From Verrucomicrobiia bacterium (lineage in GTDB: Bacteria; Verrucomicrobiota; Verrucomicrobiia; Limisphaerales; DASXHY01), in NCBI GenBank assembly GCA_035629175.1, contig DASPIL010000048.1, positions 1 through 64,000 on the forward strand: 64,000 bases of DNA, given 5' to 3'. This document shows positions 30,731 through 39,767 of the stretch, one piece after another. Each line of letters begins with the position of its first letter. Positions within the stretch are counted from its first letter, which is position 1. The notes below the pieces were generated by a model that saw nothing but the letters and a program-made list of their open reading frames with translations, had not been told where the DNA came from and searched no databases. The position numbers and the translations under genes are program-made.

Positions 30731-32890
30731 TCAATACTTGGGTTTGATATCCAGCTTTGATTTGTCCCCGCCATCGGCGGCCGCCACGGCGTCATCGTCC
30801 TCATCCTTAGAGTAGTATTCGTGGTAGTAACCGCTGTAGTAGTAGTAGCTTTCGTCCTGCGACATGTTGATGTTATTCAGCACGATTCCCAGCAGGTTGC
30901 CGCCAACCTTCTCGATCATCTGTTTCGCGCGGATGTTCATCGGCTGCGGATACCTGCGGTATTGGATGACCTGGAGGGTGATGTCCACTTCGCTTGCAAG
31001 AATCGAAGCGTCACTCACGCCCATGATCGGCGGGGAGTCAAAGAACACATAGTCGTAGCGCTGCTTCAGTTCGTGGATGAGATTCTTCATCTGAGCCGAA
31101 CTCAGGACGCCCATCGAACTGCTCGGCAACTTGCCGCTCGCCATGAAGTCCAAGGTGGGCAAGTTGCTCGTTTGAATGACCTCCTCGAGCGTGTTTTGCT
31201 TGAGGAGATAATTGGTCAGACCAATGTTATTCGTCACGCGCATGATCTTGTGCAGCGTGGGACGCCGAAGGTCAGAATCAACCACTACGACGCGGGCGCC
31301 GTTCTGAGCGAAAACGGTGGCCAGGTTAAGGATCGTGGTCGACTTGCCTTCGCCGGCGCCTGCGCTCACCACCGCGATGGAGTTCAGTTTGTCATCCTTT
31401 CGGGAGAAAAGGAGGTTCGTTCTGAGCACTCGATAAGCTTCCGCATGCGGGCTATCCGCGCCTTCCTCCATCAGGAAGCCGACGTTCTGCGGAATGACGC
31501 CGAGCACGGGTGCCTGCAGCGTGCGTTCCACGTCATCGATCGTCTTCACGCTCGTGTCCAGATATTCAATGAAGAACGCGAGACCCACTCCAACGACCAG
31601 GCCGATTACAACACCCAGCGCGATGTTCAGGCCCTTCTTCGGCTTTACGGGATCGCGATTCTCAATCGCCCTGTCGGTGATCGTCACCATCGACGTGCGG
31701 GGAAGTCGATAGTCGGCGCTGCTGGATGCGATCTTCACGGACAGGATGTTGTTAAACTGCTCCAACTCGGAAAGGCGGCGCTTTGCAGCGTAGTAGGGAC
31801 GGCTTTTTTCCACCAGGGCCAGGTATTCTGTCCGCGAGGTTTCGAGGCGATGGGCAAGCTCCTCGGCTGCGGCTTTGGCAGCATCCAGCCGGTTTTGCAG
31901 CCCAATCAAAATCCCGTCGACCGCGTCCGAGATGCTGCGCGCGATTGACTCAACATTCTCCTGCGCGTTCTTATAAAGCGGATGGTCGTCCTTGTAGATC
32001 GCCTTCATCGAGCGAAAGCTCTGGTCGGCGAGTTCATACTGGTTGAAGAGGCTGGCCAATCGCTGGTCGGGTTGGCCGAGCGCGATTTGGATGGCGTCCC
32101 TCAACTGCGATTTTTCGAGGCTCCGAAGATGACTGATTGCAGTCTCGCGCATGACGACCTCGTTCTTCAGCATGATCAATTGCGCCTGGATCTGCTTCTC
32201 GACGTCAGCCGAGATCGGCGGTGTCGGCATCGATTCCATCGGGTTCAGGTCGGTGATGCCGAACTTCGTGCGCAGCTGATCAACCTCCTGTTGTGCCGCT
32301 TCGGTTTTTCTGCGGTATTCCACCTGTTGCTCTTCCAAGGCTTTGATGCTGCTCGCGAGCTGTTCGAGACTTACCTCGAGGCGATGCTGCTTGTAGGTAT
32401 CGACAATTTCGTTGGCAATCTGGGCGGCTTCATCGGGCTTGTCGCTGAAAACTTCCACTTCAATCAAGCTGGCGTTACGAACCGGAGTGAGGCGGATCGA
32501 TTTCTTGAAAATCTCGAGGGTCTCGGAACGTTTGAGAGGTTGTCCGCTCGCGTACTTCTCGCCCCACTTTTCGTTCAACTTCAACTTGTCGATCACTCGT
32601 CCCAGGATCAACTCGGACTGGATGACTTCGAACTCGGTCTGGATGAAATAGGGATCGTAGCCTTTCTGGCTGTATTGCTCGAACGATCCAGCGTCAGGGC
32701 TGTCGTTCGTCACTTTCATCCTGGCCGTACCTGAAAACGTTTCTGGCAAGATGTAAGTGACGACCGTCGCCGTAATCACAACAAGGAGGAACACGGCAAG
32801 AATGACTGTTTTGCGAATGCGGATGATCCGCCAATAATCCAGGAAATGAAGCTTGGTTTCCTGCGGTGTAGAGCTCTTAGTTGAATCCAT
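30731..32890 (-). CDS. Wzc-like polysaccharide co-polymerase and tyrosine autokinase
   Basis: A 719-residue inner-membrane protein. It has an N-terminal Wzz domain with membrane segments near 28-48 and 422-442, a long coiled coil between (about 170-380), a GNVR-like region, then a BY-kinase domain: Walker A SAGAGEGKSTT at 509-519, A' VVVVDSDLRRP at 535-545 and FFDSPPIMG. The C-terminus has a dense tyrosine cluster (SYYYYSGYYHEYY near 675-690), the autophosphorylation site. With the Wza-like protein it sets chain length and export of exopolysaccharide. Confidence 0.94.
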   Translation of the reverse strand: MDSTKSSTPQETKLHFLDYWRIIRIRKTVILAVFLLVVITATVVTYILPETFSGTARMKVTNDSPDAGSFEQYSQKGYDPYFIQTEFEVIQSELILGRVIDKLKLNEKWGEKYASGQPLKRSETLEIFKKSIRLTPVRNASLIEVEVFSDKPDEAAQIANEIVDTYKQHRLEVSLEQLASSIKALEEQQVEYRRKTEAAQQEVDQLRTKFGITDLNPMESMPTPPISADVEKQIQAQLIMLKNEVVMRETAISHLRSLEKSQLRDAIQIALGQPDQRLASLFNQYELADQSFRSMKAIYKDDHPLYKNAQENVESIARSISDAVDGILIGLQNRLDAAKAAAEELAHRLETSRTEYLALVEKSRPYYAAKRRLSELEQFNNILSVKIASSSADYRLPRTSMVTITDRAIENRDPVKPKKGLNIALGVVIGLVVGVGLAFFIEYLDTSVKTIDDVERTLQAPVLGVIPQNVGFLMEEGADSPHAEAYRVLRTNLLFSRKDDKLNSIAVVSAGAGEGKSTTILNLATVFAQNGARVVVVDSDLRRPTLHKIMRVTNNIGLTNYLLKQNTLEEVIQTSNLPTLDFMASGKLPSSSMGVLSSAQMKNLIHELKQRYDYVFFDSPPIMGVSDASILASEVDITLQVIQYRRYPQPMNIRAKQMIEKVGGNLLGIVLNNINMSQDESYYYYSGYYHEYYSKDEDDDAVAAADGGDKSKLDIKPKY

Positions 32891-32895
32891 AAATT

Positions 32896-32932
32896 AAAAA
32901 AGGGGGGCGGATCGTTATGAACCCGGCCCCCC
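32896..32932 (-). terminator. Rho-independent terminator after the beta-barrel gene
   Basis: On the minus strand the six C/G pairs between 32,932-32,927 and 32,907-32,902 form a strong stem, extended by a few more pairs with one bulge. Directly after it come six Ts (complement of 32,901-32,896). It lies between the beta-barrel stop and the Wzc-like ATG only six bases past the T run, so it may also act as an attenuator for the export operon. Confidence 0.8.
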
Positions 32933-32952
32933 GCATAAACGTTCAGGGTAGA

Positions 32953-34191
32953 TTAATACGTGGCGGTCACGCCCAAGTAAACCCTATTTCTATCAAATTC
33001 ACGGCCATCAACGTCAGAGTCGAGCTTGTCGAATGAATAACCGACGTGAGTGGAGAGGAAGCGATTGATCTCGTATCGCAGGCTGGTATCGATGGAATAG
33101 AAATTATCTTTCCCACCATCAAGATCACCGTTTTGGAACTCAGAGTTTTGGTACTGGCCACCGAGATGCCAGAACAAACGTGCCGCCAGCCGATGGTCCA
33201 AGCCAACATAAAATGCGACTGACTGTGCATCCGTGACCAGGTCTGTTCCAGTCCCGATGACGTCTGTGGCCGTGCGATCATAAGAGACGCGGAGCATGAC
33301 CTGGCTCTGCGGCGCATAGCTGTAGCTCAGAGTGACTTTGCCGTAAGGGCTGACTTCTGCATCGCTATCGTCAGGATCGTTGTAGTAGTCGTTGATACGA
33401 GCACCACCACGAACGGACCCGCTCAACTCAGGGGTGAAGCGGTGATCGGCTCCCAAGTAAATGTAATGTGAACGATTGTTACGATGCTCAGGCAACCCGC
33501 CACCTGCAAAAGCCTCGTCTTCCGTGTAGTCAATCATGCCGAACTGATAACCGACAATTCCGGTTGTGACGGGCCGGAGCAGAAGCCGGTTTTCGAACGT
33601 CACGTAGTGTTCAACGCGGTCGAGGACCAGCGAATTCTCCTGTGCCTCGTAATCGAACAATGCGTTGTTATACCCCAAAGTAATGCCGTAAACGGGGGTC
33701 AGGTCGGCTTCGAACAAAACGTCGGCAAAGTTGCGGATGTTGTCGCCCTCCACAGTTTGGAACCCTCCGAAACCGCTACCGGTTCGGAAAAGGTCAGCTT
33801 CCTGGCCGATGGCAAATGAATCCGACACCGAAATGCGATAGCGTTCCGAAAACGCGTGCGAAAGACCCAGATCGAACAGGTGTGTCTGCGCGATGTCGTC
33901 AAAAACTTCCGGCTCGTCCGCGTACCACTTCATTGAATACACGTATCCGAGGCTCAGGGTCGTCTGATCCATGGGAAGCACGAGGCGAACTGATGGCCTG
34001 GCTTCGATACCGAAGCTCTCGTGCTCATTATCAGCGGCCGTAAGAACGTTGTCGTCGTAGAAGCCACGCAACGTAGCGGATACGCTCCAGGGCTTGTCCG
34101 AACCGCCACCCAACGGCTCTTGAGCCGATACAGTCTGGAGAGCGGAGGCGCCGACGGCAGCCATTCCGATTGAGGCAACAATTTTCTTCAT
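32953..34191 (-). CDS. Outer-membrane beta-barrel protein of the exopolysaccharide locus
   Basis: A 412-residue protein with a signal peptide (about 1-24, ending SAQE). The mature part is a series of amphipathic strands with aromatic girdles (TTLSLGYVYSMKWYAD, YRISVSDSFAIGQ, HYVTFENRLLLRPVTTGIVGYQFG) and ends in an aromatic residue (LGVTATY), the usual barrel assembly signal. The pattern resembles putative beta-barrel porin 2 proteins found with exosortase systems. It lies upstream of the Wzc/Wza genes and probably takes part in glycan passage or anchoring at the outer membrane. Confidence 0.85.
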   Translation of the reverse strand: MKKIVASIGMAAVGASALQTVSAQEPLGGGSDKPWSVSATLRGFYDDNVLTAADNEHESFGIEARPSVRLVLPMDQTTLSLGYVYSMKWYADEPEVFDDIAQTHLFDLGLSHAFSERYRISVSDSFAIGQEADLFRTGSGFGGFQTVEGDNIRNFADVLFEADLTPVYGITLGYNNALFDYEAQENSLVLDRVEHYVTFENRLLLRPVTTGIVGYQFGMIDYTEDEAFAGGGLPEHRNNRSHYIYLGADHRFTPELSGSVRGGARINDYYNDPDDSDAEVSPYGKVTLSYSYAPQSQVMLRVSYDRTATDVIGTGTDLVTDAQSVAFYVGLDHRLAARLFWHLGGQYQNSEFQNGDLDGGKDNFYSIDTSLRYEINRFLSTHVGYSFDKLDSDVDGREFDRNRVYLGVTATY

Positions 34192-34455
34192 AGTTATTTA
34201 ACTTTTTTCACCCAAGAGGCCAGTGCCAACCGTAAAACGGCAACTTTTTAGCCGAAACGCGCCGAAGCTGTCAACGGATTCTTCCGGCTCCCTCTCGCAG
34301 CATCAGATTGCTTTCCTTCCAATTTAAAAGACCTCACCCCATCCACACCCGGCTCGTAGCCTCATGCAGACCTCAGCCCCAACCTGGCTGAACAATTGAC
34401 CAGCGACGCCAGCCGCCGTTCAAATTTCCCCCGGAGACTAGGAAGTTCTCCCCCT

Positions 34456-35217
34456 CTAGGGAAGAACAATAATTTGACCCGGCCGCATCCGTCGGGGATC
34501 AATTCCGGGGTTCGCCGCGGCTAACGCTCCCAACCTGACGCCATACCGCCGCGAAATAGACGCCATTGTGTCGCCGGACTGAACAGTGTGCGTGCGCCGC
34601 GACCCCGGAATCGGCCGGCTGATGAGTGGGGCCTGCCGGTTCGTAACGGCTGCAGGTTGTGGGGGAAGCGGCGTCACTTGTGGGGACTCCCTGCGGGTGG
34701 GAAGGGGTTGTGGCGCGACAATATTGGTCGCGGGCCGCGATGCTAAAAACAACCTGAACCTCTCGTTTTCTTCTTTGAGTCGTCGATTTTCGTCGAGCAG
34801 TTGCTCAAGCTGTTTTTGCATGCCAGGCGCGATAGGCAGCGGCCACACACTCTTGGCGAGGTCCTGCTTGCAATTCATAATGCGCTGCCGAATGACCTCC
34901 GCATTGTCCGAACCGGGCCGCAATTTCAGATAGCGTTCATAGTGATAAATCGCAGCCGCGGCATCATTTTCCTTGGTCTCGTAAAGCCAGCCGAGTTGCG
35001 AGTGCGCTTTGGAATTATGCGGATTGACTTCAAGGGCGCGATGGAACTCCTCGATCGCGCCGCGATAATCCAGGACATTGATCGCCTTCTTCCCAGCGAG
35101 AAAATGCGGCTCCTTCTCCTCGTCCAGTTCGCTCTGTCCCTGGGGAACGCAGCCGCTCATGCCCACAAGGAGCACAAAGGCGGTCATTGCGCGAAAAAGC
35201 CACACCGGGACAGTCAT
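34456..35217 (-). CDS. TPR and LysM domain lipoprotein
   Basis: A 253-residue protein. The signal ends in a lipobox (LLVGMSGC). Two TPR-like helices follow (about 35-110: YRGAIEEFHRALEVNPHNSKAHSQLGWLYE, AIYHYERYLKLRPGSDN), then a short coiled coil (KQLEQLLDENRRLKEENERF), a Pro-rich linker and a C-terminal LysM domain (HTVQSGDTMASISRRYGVRLGALAAANPG) that binds peptidoglycan. It is likely a periplasmic scaffold. The 264 bases between it and the beta-barrel gene (34,192-34,455) show no other gene and probably contain promoters. Confidence 0.85.
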   Translation of the reverse strand: MTVPVWLFRAMTAFVLLVGMSGCVPQGQSELDEEKEPHFLAGKKAINVLDYRGAIEEFHRALEVNPHNSKAHSQLGWLYETKENDAAAAIYHYERYLKLRPGSDNAEVIRQRIMNCKQDLAKSVWPLPIAPGMQKQLEQLLDENRRLKEENERFRLFLASRPATNIVAPQPLPTRRESPQVTPLPPQPAAVTNRQAPLISRPIPGSRRTHTVQSGDTMASISRRYGVRLGALAAANPGIDPRRMRPGQIIVLP

Positions 35218-35274
35218 CGCGCCGACACTAAACGAACGCACATGACGGTGCAACACGACTTCGGACCGAACGCG

Positions 35275-36147
35275 TCAGGGGTTTGCCGACGGCGGACTAA
35301 ACGGATTTTTCGGCTTGGCATCGCGCTCCACGCTGACTCCCTTCTTCTGAATGTCGAAGGGATTGGCCACGACGTCACTCGCAGGCGGTCGCGCGAGCAG
35401 CCCGCCAATGCAGTAAGCCCATCCCACGATCCAATGAATCACCTGCAGGACCAGGAACTCGACCAGAGAAATGACTCCAAAGCCGTAGGCGAATATACCA
35501 ACGATCATCATCAAGGCACCCGGGATGAAGGAGGCGCTTGCCAGTTTCCAGCTCGATGCCCAACCCATTCGCCGGTCGCGGAGCAACGCTGCAATCCAAA
35601 GGGGAATTGAATACGCCAACGCGAGCATCCACCAGGTGGCAATCAAGCCAAACAGAACGGAACCGAACAAAATCCAGAGCAGCGGCGGGCGCCACGCACC
35701 CCACCACGGTTCCAGTGCTGTGCGGTTGAATTCGATCGTGTAGTCGTTCCGATAATGGAGAAATGCTGTGCCAAGCAGCGATCGAAAGTGTACATCGCGC
35801 CGCCCAAATTCCACCTGCACATGCGCCGGCACGCGTGCCAGGCCCGTGTGAAGAAGATCCAGGGAAAAGGCCAGCATGCGCGATTCAGCCAAAAAACGCG
35901 GCTCTGTTTCGGGCGAGTGCAGGATGCCGCCGCGTATTTGGCCGGTTTCCGGCAATCGATCGATCGCGCGCGACACGATCGGACACCACGCCGAGTTGAC
36001 GAACCACACCACTGCCCATGCCGCCATGAGTGCCACGACAAACTGCATCAGGACTATGCGATTGCAGGATGCATCGGCAAAGGCTGCGACCCCACGGAAC
36101 GTGAGGGGCTGGCAAGGCCCTCGATTTTTTAGCCACTCCCATTTCAT
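35275..36147 (-). CDS. Multi-pass membrane protein, unknown function
   Basis: A 290-residue protein with hydrophobic segments at about 33-53, 155-188 and 205-250, separated by a long periplasmic-type region (about 55-150). The C-terminus is a basic, Pro-rich tail. The central membrane part (LLWILFGSVLFGLIATWWMLALAYSIPLWIAALL) resembles YIP1-like helical bundles, but I cannot name the family. A later start at Met34 is possible, which would remove a Cys-containing N-terminal tail. Confidence 0.7.
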   Translation of the reverse strand: MKWEWLKNRGPCQPLTFRGVAAFADASCNRIVLMQFVVALMAAWAVVWFVNSAWCPIVSRAIDRLPETGQIRGGILHSPETEPRFLAESRMLAFSLDLLHTGLARVPAHVQVEFGRRDVHFRSLLGTAFLHYRNDYTIEFNRTALEPWWGAWRPPLLWILFGSVLFGLIATWWMLALAYSIPLWIAALLRDRRMGWASSWKLASASFIPGALMMIVGIFAYGFGVISLVEFLVLQVIHWIVGWAYCIGGLLARPPASDVVANPFDIQKKGVSVERDAKPKNPFSPPSANP

Positions 36148-36190
36148 GAACAGAGACGGGAACGTCAGCCGGGCGGCTGATTGGATTGGA

Positions 36191-36637
36191 TTATTGGGCC
36201 GGCGGCGCGGGCTGCTGCTGTTCCGGCGCGCCCTGGCCCTGCTGCGGCGCGAGAATCAACGGCACCGGGTAGCGAAGCTTCATCACATCATCGACCAAAA
36301 CTTCGACGTAATACGTTCCTGCCACCTTGAATTCAACCTGGCCAAAAACAGTGACGTTGGTTGCGTGCAGATTTGCGTCCTGCAACGCGAACTTCACCTC
36401 GCCCTTGCGCAGCACCGTGGTCTGGTCCGGTGCGATCAATCGAACGTTCTCCGTGAACTGCCCAAGACCAGCCGTCCATCGGTTGAACACGCTCAATTTG
36501 AGTGCAACCACAGGCAACTGGGGAACGCGAATGAAGTTGATCACCCCAATAAGGAAAAAATTCCCGGAAATCTCCTGTCGAATTTCTTCGCACAGGAGTG
36601 AACATTGGAGGTCAGGTAAAATGCGGGTGGGTTGCAT
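36191..36637 (-). CDS. Hypothetical protein with beta-sandwich-like core
   Basis: A 148-residue protein. Residues about 1-30 (MQPTRILPDLQCSLLCEEIRQE) precede alternating strands such as FFLIGVINFIRVP, VALKLSVFNRW, GEVKFALQDANL and FKVAGTYYVEVLVDDVMKLRYPVPLIL, which suggest an immunoglobulin-like or sandwich fold. The tail is Gln/Pro/Ala-rich. The pattern is similar to DUF6941-type proteins, but that link is from memory only. There is no signal peptide. Confidence 0.6.
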   Translation of the reverse strand: MQPTRILPDLQCSLLCEEIRQEISGNFFLIGVINFIRVPQLPVVALKLSVFNRWTAGLGQFTENVRLIAPDQTTVLRKGEVKFALQDANLHATNVTVFGQVEFKVAGTYYVEVLVDDVMKLRYPVPLILAPQQGQGAPEQQQPAPPAQ

Positions 36638-36688
36638 GATTGTGTAGGGTTAAGCGATTTTCGAAATGAAACGTTTATTATCGGTGTC

Positions 36689-37579
36689 CTAGGCGTTTGA
36701 ACTTCTCTCCGCAGCAGAAACAGTATTCTGCATCAGCATGGCAATGGTCATCGGCCCAACGCCGCCCGGATTGGGCGTGATCCTGCCCGCTATGGGCTGG
36801 ACCGCGGCGAAGTCGACGTCGCCCACCAGTCGTGAGCCGGATTTCGAAGCCGGGTCCGGAATTCGATTCACCCCCACATCAATAACAACAGCGCCCGGTT
36901 TCACCATATCCGCCTTCACGAATTCAGCGACGCCAATGGCCGCGATCAGGATATCCGCGTGGCGGCAATGCGCGGCGACGTTGCGGCTTGCGGAATGGCA
37001 CACCGTGACCGTTGCATTGGCGCCTTTCTCCTTCTGGATCAACATCGCAGCCATCGGTTTCCCGACAATGTTGCCGCGTCCCAGGACGACCACCTCGGCA
37101 CCCCGTGTCTCAACCGCCGAACGAACCAGCAACTCGCGAATCCCCGCGGGCGTGCAGGGATGAAAACCGTCGGGATCTCCGAGCATCAACTTTCCGACGT
37201 TGATCGGATTGAAGCCGTCGACGTCCTTGTGGGGGGCAACAGTTGAATAAATAACGGTTTCGCGAATCTGTTTTGGCAAAGGCGCCTGAACCAGAATGCC
37301 ATGGAGCCTGGGGTCACTGTTCAATCGATTGATCAGCGTCAGCAGATCGCTTTCGGTGGTGTTCTCCGCAAGCACGTGGGTTTCGGAAAAGATGCCGAGC
37401 TCCGCACAGGCTTTCTCCTTGCGGCCAACGTAAACCTTCGAAGCGGCGTCCTCCCCAACTCGCACAAACGCCAGGCCAGGCTGGATACCATGCGACTTAA
37501 GGTTGGCGACTCGTTGAGCCAATTCGCCCTGGATCCTGGCCGCGATCGCTTTTCCGTCGATAAGATTGTCGAGCGCCAT
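36689..37579 (-). CDS. folD: Methylenetetrahydrofolate dehydrogenase / cyclohydrolase
   Basis: A 296-residue bifunctional enzyme linking methylene- and formyl-tetrahydrofolate. It contains GLAFVRVGEDAASKVYVGRKEKACAELG, with the active-site Lys in the YVGRKEKAC run, then GILVQAPLPKQI, KDVDGFNPINVGKL, the NADP-binding VVLGRGNIVGKPMA, and the end PITPNPGGVGPMTIAMLM-type motif. Length is standard. Its ATG overlaps the stop of the SH3 gene by one base, so the two are co-translated. It supplies formyl groups used by PurH among others. Confidence 0.97.
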   Translation of the reverse strand: MALDNLIDGKAIAARIQGELAQRVANLKSHGIQPGLAFVRVGEDAASKVYVGRKEKACAELGIFSETHVLAENTTESDLLTLINRLNSDPRLHGILVQAPLPKQIRETVIYSTVAPHKDVDGFNPINVGKLMLGDPDGFHPCTPAGIRELLVRSAVETRGAEVVVLGRGNIVGKPMAAMLIQKEKGANATVTVCHSASRNVAAHCRHADILIAAIGVAEFVKADMVKPGAVVIDVGVNRIPDPASKSGSRLVGDVDFAAVQPIAGRITPNPGGVGPMTIAMLMQNTVSAAERSSNA

Positions 37580-38592
37580 TATTCCAGCACCCGGATCTGC
37601 TGAATCGTGAGAACCGGAGTGTTCTTCCAGCGTTCGTCCAAACCTTCCTCGCCGGTTACGAGGATGCGCAACCCCTTATAGCGCCGGAGATCCAGATTGG
37701 GCGAGCTCGTGAAGAGATAATTGATCGCACGGTAAGTCTCGGTGCTGACCAGTTCGAAATCCGTGGGAGCCTGGATGCTCAACGTGCTGCGAACAATTCC
37801 TTCGCGCTGAACGATTCGCGGCGGCAATGCTTCCTCAACAGCCGCGGTTTCTTCCGATTGCGTTGCCGGCTCAGCTTGTGCGACTTCGGTTGACTCGGCG
37901 TTCGCGGACGGCTGGTCCGATGCGGTCGCGACCGGCGGCGTCTCGGTGACGTTGGCCAGCGTTGTTGGAGCAGGGTCTTCCGGCAAGGTGGTGGCGACCT
38001 GCGGCGTGCTGTCCTGTCTCAAATATTGTGCAGCAACAAAAGCGAACGCGTTGTCAGGGGCGTTGATTTGAATCCAATCGCCGCGGGTCTGCAATTCCTG
38101 CAGGGAATCGCCTCTCACAAGCGTTCCCAGAACGCTGTAATTCTCGCCGGGTCCGCCGCGAAGGTTCAGCCGATTGGCTTTTACCGTCATGCTGCTCCGA
38201 TCCACAAATCCGGAATGGACCCAGACCGCAATGGAATCCGGAAGCGCGATCTTTGCCCAGGCCGAAGGCTCGTCGGGCTTCGAATTGCGCAGGGTCACCT
38301 CCTCAATCACGGTGACAGGCTCGCCATTCGTCAATTTTCCAATAACCTCGCCGATCAGCCCTGCGCGGCCGCGGACATTCACGCGGTTGGCAACAACCGT
38401 TGCCTGCCCGGGAACCAGAGGTTCGGAGCGAAGGGTGGAACCAGGAGAGGTGCGCGACGCGGGAGGAGGGCTGGACATTGCGGGCGCAGCGACATTGGGG
38501 CTGCCGTTGGTGCCGCTCAGAAGCGCTGGTTGATCGGCCAGAACACTCACTGAAAACATTGCCGCGACAAACGTCCACACTTTCATGTTCAT
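37579..38592 (-). CDS. Secreted protein with two SH3-like domains
   Basis: A 337-residue protein with a signal peptide (about 1-19). Two bacterial SH3 domains follow: VVANRVNVRGRAGLIGEVIGKLTNGEPVTVIEE (about 65-130) and VKANRLNLRGGPGENYSVLGTLVRGDSLQEL (about 137-190). An acidic, Thr/Ala/Glu-rich linker leads to a C-terminal region of about 80 residues (APTDFELVSTETYRAINYLFTS) of unknown type. SH3b domains often bind cell-wall peptides. A periplasmic cell-envelope role is likely. Confidence 0.83.
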   Translation of the reverse strand: MNMKVWTFVAAMFSVSVLADQPALLSGTNGSPNVAAPAMSSPPPASRTSPGSTLRSEPLVPGQATVVANRVNVRGRAGLIGEVIGKLTNGEPVTVIEEVTLRNSKPDEPSAWAKIALPDSIAVWVHSGFVDRSSMTVKANRLNLRGGPGENYSVLGTLVRGDSLQELQTRGDWIQINAPDNAFAFVAAQYLRQDSTPQVATTLPEDPAPTTLANVTETPPVATASDQPSANAESTEVAQAEPATQSEETAAVEEALPPRIVQREGIVRSTLSIQAPTDFELVSTETYRAINYLFTSSPNLDLRRYKGLRILVTGEEGLDERWKNTPVLTIQQIRVLE

Positions 38593-38595
38593 ATC

Positions 38596-39300
38596 TCAGC
38601 CCAGTAGAGATTTAATCTCCGCATCTGTCAATGTTCGCCATTTTCCCGGTTTCAACTCACCCAGCTTGATCCGTCCGACCTGAACGCGTTGCAGGCGTTT
38701 CACAGCTCTGCTCTGCGATTCGAAGAGCCTGCGCACCTCGCGGTTCTTCCCTTCGGCGAGCTCGAGTTCCACGGTGCTGCGCGTGGAGTTTGCGGTGATG
38801 ACATGCGCGCGTTCCGCCTTGAGACGCTCGCCCTGGTGGAACACACCGCGCGTGAATTTCTGAACCATCTCCCCATCAACCTTTCCTTCCACCATCGCGA
38901 CGTACTTCTTCCGAACCCCGTAGCGGGGATGCGTCAGGCGCAACGCGAAATCACCGTCATTAGTGAGAAAGAGAAGACCTTCCGTGTCGTAGTCGAGGCG
39001 GCCCACCGTGTAAACGTTGCTCCACTCCTTGGGCAGGAACTCGTAAACCGTGGGGTGTCCGTGCTCGTCTTTCCGGGAGCAGACGCAGCCGCGCGGCTTG
39101 TGCAAGGCGACATACAGCTTCTTGCGGATGCGCACCAACTCGCCGTCCACCGTCACCTTATCGTGCAGGGGATCCACCTTGGAGCCCAGGAGCCGCACGG
39201 GTTGGCCATTCACCTGGACGCGTCCTCCCGTGATCATCTGCTCGCTGGCGCGGCGTGAAGCCACTCCTGCGTCTGCGAGAAATTTTTGGAGCCGAACCAT
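38596..39300 (-). CDS. 23S/16S rRNA pseudouridine synthase, RsuA/RluB family
   Basis: A 234-residue enzyme. An S4 RNA-binding domain (about 1-60: RLQKFLADAGVASRRASEQMITGGRVQVNG) precedes the catalytic domain with KPRGCVCS, the motif GRLDYDTEGLLFLTNDG containing the catalytic Asp, and KKYVAMVEGKV, ending with GKNREVRRLFE and VKRLQRVQVGRIKLG. Length and order match RluB/RsuA. Met at 39,300 begins the S4 domain; a 50-codon upstream extension has no such character and is rejected. Confidence 0.93.
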   Translation of the reverse strand: MVRLQKFLADAGVASRRASEQMITGGRVQVNGQPVRLLGSKVDPLHDKVTVDGELVRIRKKLYVALHKPRGCVCSRKDEHGHPTVYEFLPKEWSNVYTVGRLDYDTEGLLFLTNDGDFALRLTHPRYGVRKKYVAMVEGKVDGEMVQKFTRGVFHQGERLKAERAHVITANSTRSTVELELAEGKNREVRRLFESQSRAVKRLQRVQVGRIKLGELKPGKWRTLTDAEIKSLLG

Positions 39301-39395
39301 CGTGAACAGGCCGTTAAAAAGCAGAAGGTCAGGGCGAAGCAATCCGCTCCACGCCTGACGCTTGAAAACGAACACCCGGTCTGCCGGGCAGGACT

Positions 39396-39551
39396 CTAGG
39401 CCTCGGGTTTGGTCTTGCGGAGGCCGGTGATCCGGTCGCCCTCTTTCCATTGCCCTCGTTTCTTGAGCAATTCAGTGCGCTCAAAACGTTTCAGAACGTT
39501 CCGCTTGCCACCCAGGGTGGAAGCCGCGCGCAGACTACGATGCTGTGACAT
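39396..39551 (-). CDS. Small basic protein of the Verrucomicrobia/Chlamydiae type
   Basis: A 51-residue, Lys/Arg-rich protein starting MSQHRSLRAAS and running GGKRNVLKRFERTELLKKRGQWKEG, ending GLRKTKPEA. This matches my memory of a short conserved family restricted to Verrucomicrobia and Chlamydiae, proposed to be ribosome-associated. The internal ATG at 39,551 is chosen because similarity starts there. It is the best phylum marker in the window. The 216 bases upstream (39,552-39,767) separate it from the divergent TonB-like gene and show no other gene. Confidence 0.82.
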   Translation of the reverse strand: MSQHRSLRAASTLGGKRNVLKRFERTELLKKRGQWKEGDRITGLRKTKPEA

Positions 39552-39767
39552 AAATCTAAATGCGTTAAGTTTTACCCGCTCTCCAATGAAAAGCGGACGC
39601 TGCATATACCACGGCGGCGGCCCGAAAGCCAACCGTTATTTTCGTTTGGAAGCGTCTCCCAACGGATTCACACGCTGAACGGCACGATGATCGAATGTTG
39701 CGTGTCGCGCGTTCACGTCCCAGTCCCGTATTGCTCCATCCGTCCTGCTGCGGCATTGTAGGGTCGC

